From assembly GCA_021298195.1 (NCBI GenBank), contig JAJTEQ010000015.1, forward strand, positions 1 through 32,800: a stretch of 32,800 nucleotides of DNA. Reading direction: 5' to 3'. Each line of letters opens with the position of its first letter. The stretch's first letter is position 1. The notes below the pieces were generated by a model that did no database searches, was not told the DNA's origin, and saw only the letters and a program-made list of their open reading frames with translations. The translations under genes and the position numbers were made by a program. This DNA comes from Ilumatobacteraceae bacterium. GTDB lineage: Bacteria > Actinomycetota > Acidimicrobiia > Acidimicrobiales > Ilumatobacteraceae. Of this stretch, positions 28,807 to 32,800 are shown one piece after another.

Positions 28807-31079
28807 TCCTGGCCACCGGACTCGACACCCGATACGGAGCCCTGGGCTCCAACGCGAGCCGTCCCGACGGTGCCGCCAAGGTGCAGGGAGGCTTCGCCTT
28901 CTCCAGCGACATGTGGGCCGAGAACATGTTGTGGGGAGCGACCCTGCGCAGCCCGCACCCGCACGCTCGACTCGTGGACATCGACGTCTCCGACGCCTGG
29001 AAGATCACGGGCGTCGAATGCATCGTGACCGCTGACGACGTGCCCGGCGAGCCGAACTACGGCTTGATCATGCAGGACCAACCGGTGTTCGCCCGAGTGG
29101 GCGACGTCGTTCGCTATCTCGGAGAGCCGATCCTGGCGGTCGCCGCCGATCATCCGGAGACCTGCCGTCGAGCTTTGGCGGCGGTGAAAGTCACCTACGA
29201 GATACTCGAGCCGGTCACCGATGCCGAACGTTGCATCGACGGAAGCGCTCCCCCGATCCATCCCCTCGGGAACGTGTTCCGCCACCAGCGGATTCTCACG
29301 GGTGACCAGACAATCGTCGGTGAGATCCAGGTCGAGGGCACGTACGAGATCGGAATGCAGGATCAGGCCTTTCTCGGTCTCGAGGCGGCATTGGCGGTGC
29401 CGGATAGCGGTGGTGACGGAGTCGAGCTGTACATCGCGACCCAGTGGCTCCACGAGGATCGCAAACAGATCGCCGCCTGCCTCGCCATGCCCGAGGACAA
29501 GGTGCGTCTCGTCCTGGGCGGTGTGGGCGGAGCTTTCGGTGCGCGCGAGGACATCAGCCTCCAGGTGCACACCTGCCTACTGGCCTTGCGCACCGGACGT
29601 CCCGTTCGTATCGCGTACAGCCGCGAGGAGAGTTTCTACGGACACGTCCATCGTCATCCGGCCACGATCTGGATGCGTCATCACGCCGACGCGAGCGGAC
29701 GCATTCTGCGAATCGAATCACGGATGGTCTTCGACGGCGGGGCGTATTGCAGCACCTCGCCCGCGGTGTTGATCAACGCGATCACGCACGCCCAAGGTCC
29801 GTACAAATGCGACAACGCCACCGTCGACGGATGGGCGTTGCGCACCAACAATCCCCCGTGCGGCGCGATGCGCGGGTTCGGCGTCGTGCAGGCCTGTTTC
29901 GCTCACGAGAGCCAAATGGACAAGCTGGCCGCCGCCACCGGTTTGTCGCCGGTCGAGATCCGCCTTCGCAACGCCATGGAGACCGGAGATCGTCTGATCA
30001 CCGGTCAGATCATGGACAGCGTGGCGCCGGTGGCCCGGTGCATCACCGAAACCGATCGCATTCCGTTGCCGGCTCCCCTGCCCGAGAATGCCCACGAACT
30101 CCTGATTCCCGGTGGAACCGGACTCACGGCGCTGCCGTCGAACATCCGTCGCGGCATCGGCTGGGGCGTGAGCATCAAGAATCTCATGTATTCCGAGGGC
30201 TTCGACGACTTCTCGACCGCGCGTTGTCGGATCGCCGACGGAGCCGTTCACGTGAAGTTCGCCACGGCCGAGGTCGGGCAAGGCTTCGTGATGCTGGCCC
30301 AGCAGATCGCCCGCACGGTGCTCGGCGTCGATGACGTCTTCCTCGATCCGATCGACACCCAGGTGGGCTCGGCCGGCTCCACGTCGGCCAGTCGACAGAC
30401 CTGGATGAGCGGGGGCGCCGTCGATGCGGCGTGCCGCGCCGTGCGTGACGAACTACTCGATCGGGTGGCGGCCGATCGCGGACTGGTGCGCGCCGAACTG
30501 CGCGTCGAAGGAACGAACATCGTCGACTCGCTGACCGGGACCACGATTGCCGTCGGCGAGGTGATCGGAGAGTACGACATCGACCACACCGTCGAGTACC
30601 GCCACCCGGCGACCGAGGACCTCGACGAAGACGGACACGGAAACTGCCATGTTGCCTTTGCCTTCGTCGCTCACCGTGCCGTGGTCGACGTCGACCCGGA
30701 CCTGGGCCTCGTCAAGGTCGTACAGATCGCCACCGCCCAGGACGTGGGCCGGGTGCTCAATCCCCTCTCCGTCCAGGGTCAGGTGGAGGGCGGAATCGCC
30801 CAGGGCCTCGGACTGGCCGTGATGGAGGAGATCATCGTCACGGACGGAAAGGTCCGTAATCCCAGTTTCACGGACTACCTGTTACCGACTTTCCTCGACG
30901 CCCCGACGGTCGACATGATCCTCATCGAGGAGCACGAACCCAAGTCCCCCTTGGGCGCCAAAGGCGTCGGTGAGCCCCCGTGCGTCTCGGTCACACCGGC
31001 CATCGCGAACGCCATTCGCGACGCGGTCGGCCGTGAGTTGCCCCGGGTGCCCATTCGACCCTACGACATCTGCATCTGA
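28803..31079 (+). CDS. Xanthine dehydrogenase-family molybdopterin-binding subunit
   Basis: Catalytic subunit of 758 aa (CoxL/PucD type). It has RPDGAAKVQGGFAFSSDM at the start, TQWLHEDRK, GGVGGAFGAREDI, PCGAMRGFGVVQA, AEVGQGFVMLA, and the catalytic glutamate E724 in GAKGVGEPP. These bind the molybdopterin cytosine dinucleotide and hydroxylate an aromatic N-heterocycle or aldehyde. The AYRxxxR signature of CO dehydrogenase is absent, so CO oxidation is unlikely. PucD-like xanthine oxidation is my best guess. The ATG at 28803 overlaps the stop of the small subunit. A hairpin covers its stop codon (31075-31096). Confidence 0.9.
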   Translation: MILATGLDTRYGALGSNASRPDGAAKVQGGFAFSSDMWAENMLWGATLRSPHPHARLVDIDVSDAWKITGVECIVTADDVPGEPNYGLIMQDQPVFARVGDVVRYLGEPILAVAADHPETCRRALAAVKVTYEILEPVTDAERCIDGSAPPIHPLGNVFRHQRILTGDQTIVGEIQVEGTYEIGMQDQAFLGLEAALAVPDSGGDGVELYIATQWLHEDRKQIAACLAMPEDKVRLVLGGVGGAFGAREDISLQVHTCLLALRTGRPVRIAYSREESFYGHVHRHPATIWMRHHADASGRILRIESRMVFDGGAYCSTSPAVLINAITHAQGPYKCDNATVDGWALRTNNPPCGAMRGFGVVQACFAHESQMDKLAAATGLSPVEIRLRNAMETGDRLITGQIMDSVAPVARCITETDRIPLPAPLPENAHELLIPGGTGLTALPSNIRRGIGWGVSIKNLMYSEGFDDFSTARCRIADGAVHVKFATAEVGQGFVMLAQQIARTVLGVDDVFLDPIDTQVGSAGSTSASRQTWMSGGAVDAACRAVRDELLDRVAADRGLVRAELRVEGTNIVDSLTGTTIAVGEVIGEYDIDHTVEYRHPATEDLDEDGHGNCHVAFAFVAHRAVVDVDPDLGLVKVVQIATAQDVGRVLNPLSVQGQVEGGIAQGLGLAVMEEIIVTDGKVRNPSFTDYLLPTFLDAPTVDMILIEEHEPKSPLGAKGVGEPPCVSVTPAIANAIRDAVGRELPRVPIRPYDICI

Positions 31080-31096
31080 ACGACGGGGCGTTCAGA
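31075..31096. terminator. Hairpin shared by two convergent genes
   Basis: TCTGAACG (31075-31082) pairs with CGTTCAGA (31089-31096) around a 6-base loop. The left arm holds the stop codon of the Mo subunit (TGA 31077-31079) and the right arm that of the sulfatase (31092-31094, minus strand). It has no T-tract, so it may be a weak bidirectional terminator or an RNA-stabilising end. Confidence 0.45.
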
Positions 31097-32663
31097 GTCC
31101 GAGACGTTCGAACAGATCGTCGGGCGCGGAAATCTCCGTCAATGCCCCCCGCAGGACGTCGATGAGCATCGTCTCGGTGACGAGATGATCGGGTCGTCCG
31201 CTCAGATCGTCCGTCTGGCCCTGGTCGTTTCTCGCGTACAGGATGTTCCGATCCACGAGGCCGCCGATCGCCCAGAACGGCAACAAATCCCCCTCCACGA
31301 ACGGTTGGCGAATCACCGGGACGTCGGACCCGGGCATTCGGTCGAGGCGTGCACGAGCATCCGGCTTCGGAAGGCGCAGATCGGGCAGAGCGTGCACCGG
31401 CATCGTGCTCCAGCGGTTCGACCACATGCTCACGGGGAAGGCGCTGCCGACCGAGCCCCGGATGTAGCAGTGGTCGTCGGTGATCACCTGCACCTCTCGT
31501 CCCCAATAGCCGGTCAGAACGTGATCGCGCACGCGTGGGACGCTTCCCTGTAACAGCGGGATCAACGAACGGCCATGGGTGCGATGATCGGGCACGACGT
31601 CGAACACGTCGCACAGGGTCGCATGGATGTCCACCGACGTGGTCAGTGAGGACTCGCGTCGTGGCACCACGCCGGGCCACCTGATCATCAGCGGTATGTG
31701 ACCCAAGGGATCGTGGATCGGATATCCGGGCTTGCCCCACACGTCCCGTTCGCCGAGATAGTGGCCATGGTCGGTGCACACGATCACCGCCGTTCTGTCG
31801 GCATCCACGGAGTGTTCGATCGCCTCGAGCAAACGACCGAACCAATGGTCGATCATCGACAACTTCGCCCCGTAGGCAGCCCGCAAAGCCCGACCCGATC
31901 TCTCGTCGATGAGCCCCCTCGACAAACCGTCGACCGCGTACGGAGGCCAGATCATTCGCGGGTCTCCCGCTCGGTGATACCGACTCGCCCATGGTTCCGG
32001 CGTGTCGAACGGCTCGTGCGGGTCGAACTCGTCGACGAACAGCAGCGAGCGGTCGTGACACCCCGCGTTGCGAATGACCCAGTCGGTGGCTGCTTGCATC
32101 GTGCGGGGCCCGGGGAAATCCGCTTCGTCCCGGAACCAGGTTCTCGAATCGTTGTAGTTGTAGTGGATCCGCGGGGGGACGACGTCGATCGCCGCTGCGC
32201 CGATCCACGTCGGATCAGGGATCGTCTTCCATGGATCGTTCTCGTGACCGCGGAGATACTCCCAAGCCGTGAAGTCGGTGTGGTAGTTCTCCCCGCCCAC
32301 CTCGAACAGATGCGGGTGATCGGAGACCAACATCGAGGTGACCCCGGCCGTTCGCAGCGAGCGGGTGATGGCATCTTCCCAGATCTCGATCGATCCCCAA
32401 GGACGCCAGGGAAAATCGAGGGCGCCCACCAGGATGTCGTGCCGGGCCGGCATGCACGGAAGGGATCCGGTGTGATGGCGGTCGAACACGACCGCGGAAC
32501 TCGCGAAGCGGTCGAGATTCGGGGTCGTGAACTCCGTGGACCCATAGGCACCCAGCAGGTGTCTGTTGAGGCTGTCGAGCAGGACCACGACCACGTGATC
32601 CGGACGAGCGATCACCGATCCGGCGTTACGGAGGCGGGATTCGGGGGCCGAGACGGGGGTCAC
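31092..32663 (-). CDS. Formylglycine-dependent sulfatase
   Basis: Alkaline phosphatase-superfamily hydrolase of 523 aa. The sulfatase signature C70-M-P-A-R74 (SLPCMPARHD) provides the cysteine that is converted to formylglycine. Metal ligands are D30 (LLDSLNRHLLG) and the pair in CTDHGHYLGE. It should hydrolyse a sulfate ester, or less likely a phosphonate ester; the substrate is unknown. There is no signal peptide, so it is probably cytoplasmic and depends on a formylglycine-generating enzyme encoded elsewhere. GTG 32663 was chosen as start because TAGCGT lies 7 nt upstream; the longer frame to 32771 would overlap the divergent amidohydrolase. Confidence 0.87.
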   Translation of the reverse strand: MTPVSAPESRLRNAGSVIARPDHVVVVLLDSLNRHLLGAYGSTEFTTPNLDRFASSAVVFDRHHTGSLPCMPARHDILVGALDFPWRPWGSIEIWEDAITRSLRTAGVTSMLVSDHPHLFEVGGENYHTDFTAWEYLRGHENDPWKTIPDPTWIGAAAIDVVPPRIHYNYNDSRTWFRDEADFPGPRTMQAATDWVIRNAGCHDRSLLFVDEFDPHEPFDTPEPWASRYHRAGDPRMIWPPYAVDGLSRGLIDERSGRALRAAYGAKLSMIDHWFGRLLEAIEHSVDADRTAVIVCTDHGHYLGERDVWGKPGYPIHDPLGHIPLMIRWPGVVPRRESSLTTSVDIHATLCDVFDVVPDHRTHGRSLIPLLQGSVPRVRDHVLTGYWGREVQVITDDHCYIRGSVGSAFPVSMWSNRWSTMPVHALPDLRLPKPDARARLDRMPGSDVPVIRQPFVEGDLLPFWAIGGLVDRNILYARNDQGQTDDLSGRPDHLVTETMLIDVLRGALTEISAPDDLFERLGL

Positions 32664-32670
32664 GGCGACC

Positions 32671-32676
32671 ACGCTA
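32671..32676 (-). promoter_or_regulatory. Leaderless -10 element of the sulfatase gene
   Basis: On the minus strand TAGCGT followed by 7 nt and GTG at 32663. Confidence 0.5.
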
Positions 32677-32714
32677 GATGCCCGCCGTGTTGCCACCCCC
32701 CACCCACCAGACCG

Positions 32715-32720
32715 TACGCT
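32715..32720 (+). promoter_or_regulatory. Leaderless -10 element of the amidohydrolase gene
   Basis: TACGCT followed by GAACAC (6 nt) and ATG at 32727, the same layout as at other leaderless starts in the window. Confidence 0.6.
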
Positions 32721-32726
32721 GAACAC

Positions 32727-32800
32727 ATGACTTCCGAGCTCGGTTACGTGCCGTTCGATTGCGACAATCACTACTACGAGGCTCTCGATGCCTTCACCCG
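32727..32800 (+). CDS. Amidohydrolase family protein, N-terminus only
   Basis: The first 24 codons (MTSELGYVPFDCDNHYYEAL, then DAFT) run off the right edge. The segment PFDxDNHYYEALDAFT is the characteristic N-terminal strand of a large actinobacterial amidohydrolase-2 (TIM-barrel) group, where the first metal ligands usually sit in DADNHYYE; here a Cys replaces the common Ala. The leaderless -10 6 nt upstream supports the start. Nothing can be said of its substrate. Confidence 0.7.
   Translation, partial: MTSELGYVPFDCDNHYYEALDAFT

Noticed and set aside
28803-31079. Carbon monoxide dehydrogenase large subunit (CoxL)
   Set aside because: The active-site loop AYRxxxR of CO dehydrogenase is not present; the subunit order is FAD, 2Fe-2S, Mo, and the context is heterocycle catabolism.
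1-32800. Mobile element, prophage, defence system, CRISPR array or RNA gene
   Set aside because: I saw no transposase, integrase, direct-repeat array, tRNA or rRNA; gene order and base composition are uniform across the window.

Overview
The window is GC-rich, tightly packed bacterial DNA with about 32 genes, most overlapping or only a few bases apart. It suggests an actinobacterium, most plausibly of the Acidimicrobiia or a relative. The clues are an F420-type luciferase-like oxidoreductase, tandem PPOX-fold proteins, a mycobacterial-style amidohydrolase start (PFDCDNHYYEALDAF), frequent GTG starts, and many promoters of the form TANNNT followed 6-7 nt later by ATG or GTG, as expected for leaderless mRNAs. 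The taxon is an inference. I saw no tRNA, rRNA, insertion sequence, integrase or CRISPR array.

Region 1 (1-4171): the end of an unidentified plus-strand gene and a strong hairpin terminator, then a minus-strand branched-chain amino acid type ABC transporter operon (livH-livM-livG-livF). Its LivH carries an unusual N-terminal signal peptide and Ig-like domain. Region 2 (4240-8111): an EamA transporter overlapping a nitronate monooxygenase-like gene, a convergent heme A synthase (ctaA), and a divergent CrtC/AttH-like protein. Region 3 (8124-13383): a five-gene minus-strand operon (histidine phosphatase, methyltransferase, two PPOX-fold proteins, SDR), a plus-strand DoxX protein with a small anchored protein, and a hexapeptide-repeat acyltransferase. 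Region 4 (13575-18916): panB-panC-FAD oxidase operon for pantothenate precursors, a convergent ProA-like aldehyde dehydrogenase, and a glyoxalase II-like hydrolase.

Region 5 (18917-31079) is the most interesting. Operon A (19757-26614) encodes an M20 N-carbamoyl/allantoate-type hydrolase, an N-carbamoyl-D-amino acid hydrolase, a fused molybdenum hydroxylase resembling the XdhD/selenium-dependent xanthine dehydrogenase family, a shortened SsnA-like aminohydrolase, and a luciferase-like F420-type oxidoreductase. Operon B (27455-31079) encodes a separate three-subunit xanthine dehydrogenase-type enzyme. Each operon is preceded by the same 17-bp sequence, TTGACA-N3-TGTAAACT, which contains the likely -10 element, so the two operons probably form one regulon. 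Together they look like a catabolic route for purines or other N-heterocycles: hydroxylation, deamination, ring opening and decarbamoylation. The set recalls the Escherichia coli ygeY-hyuA-ssnA-xdhD neighbourhood, but no hydantoinase is visible here. A TauE/SafE transporter and a phosphatidylcholine synthase-like gene are transcribed divergently from operons A and B.

Region 6 (31092-32800): a formylglycine-type sulfatase and, divergently, the first 74 bases of an amidohydrolase.
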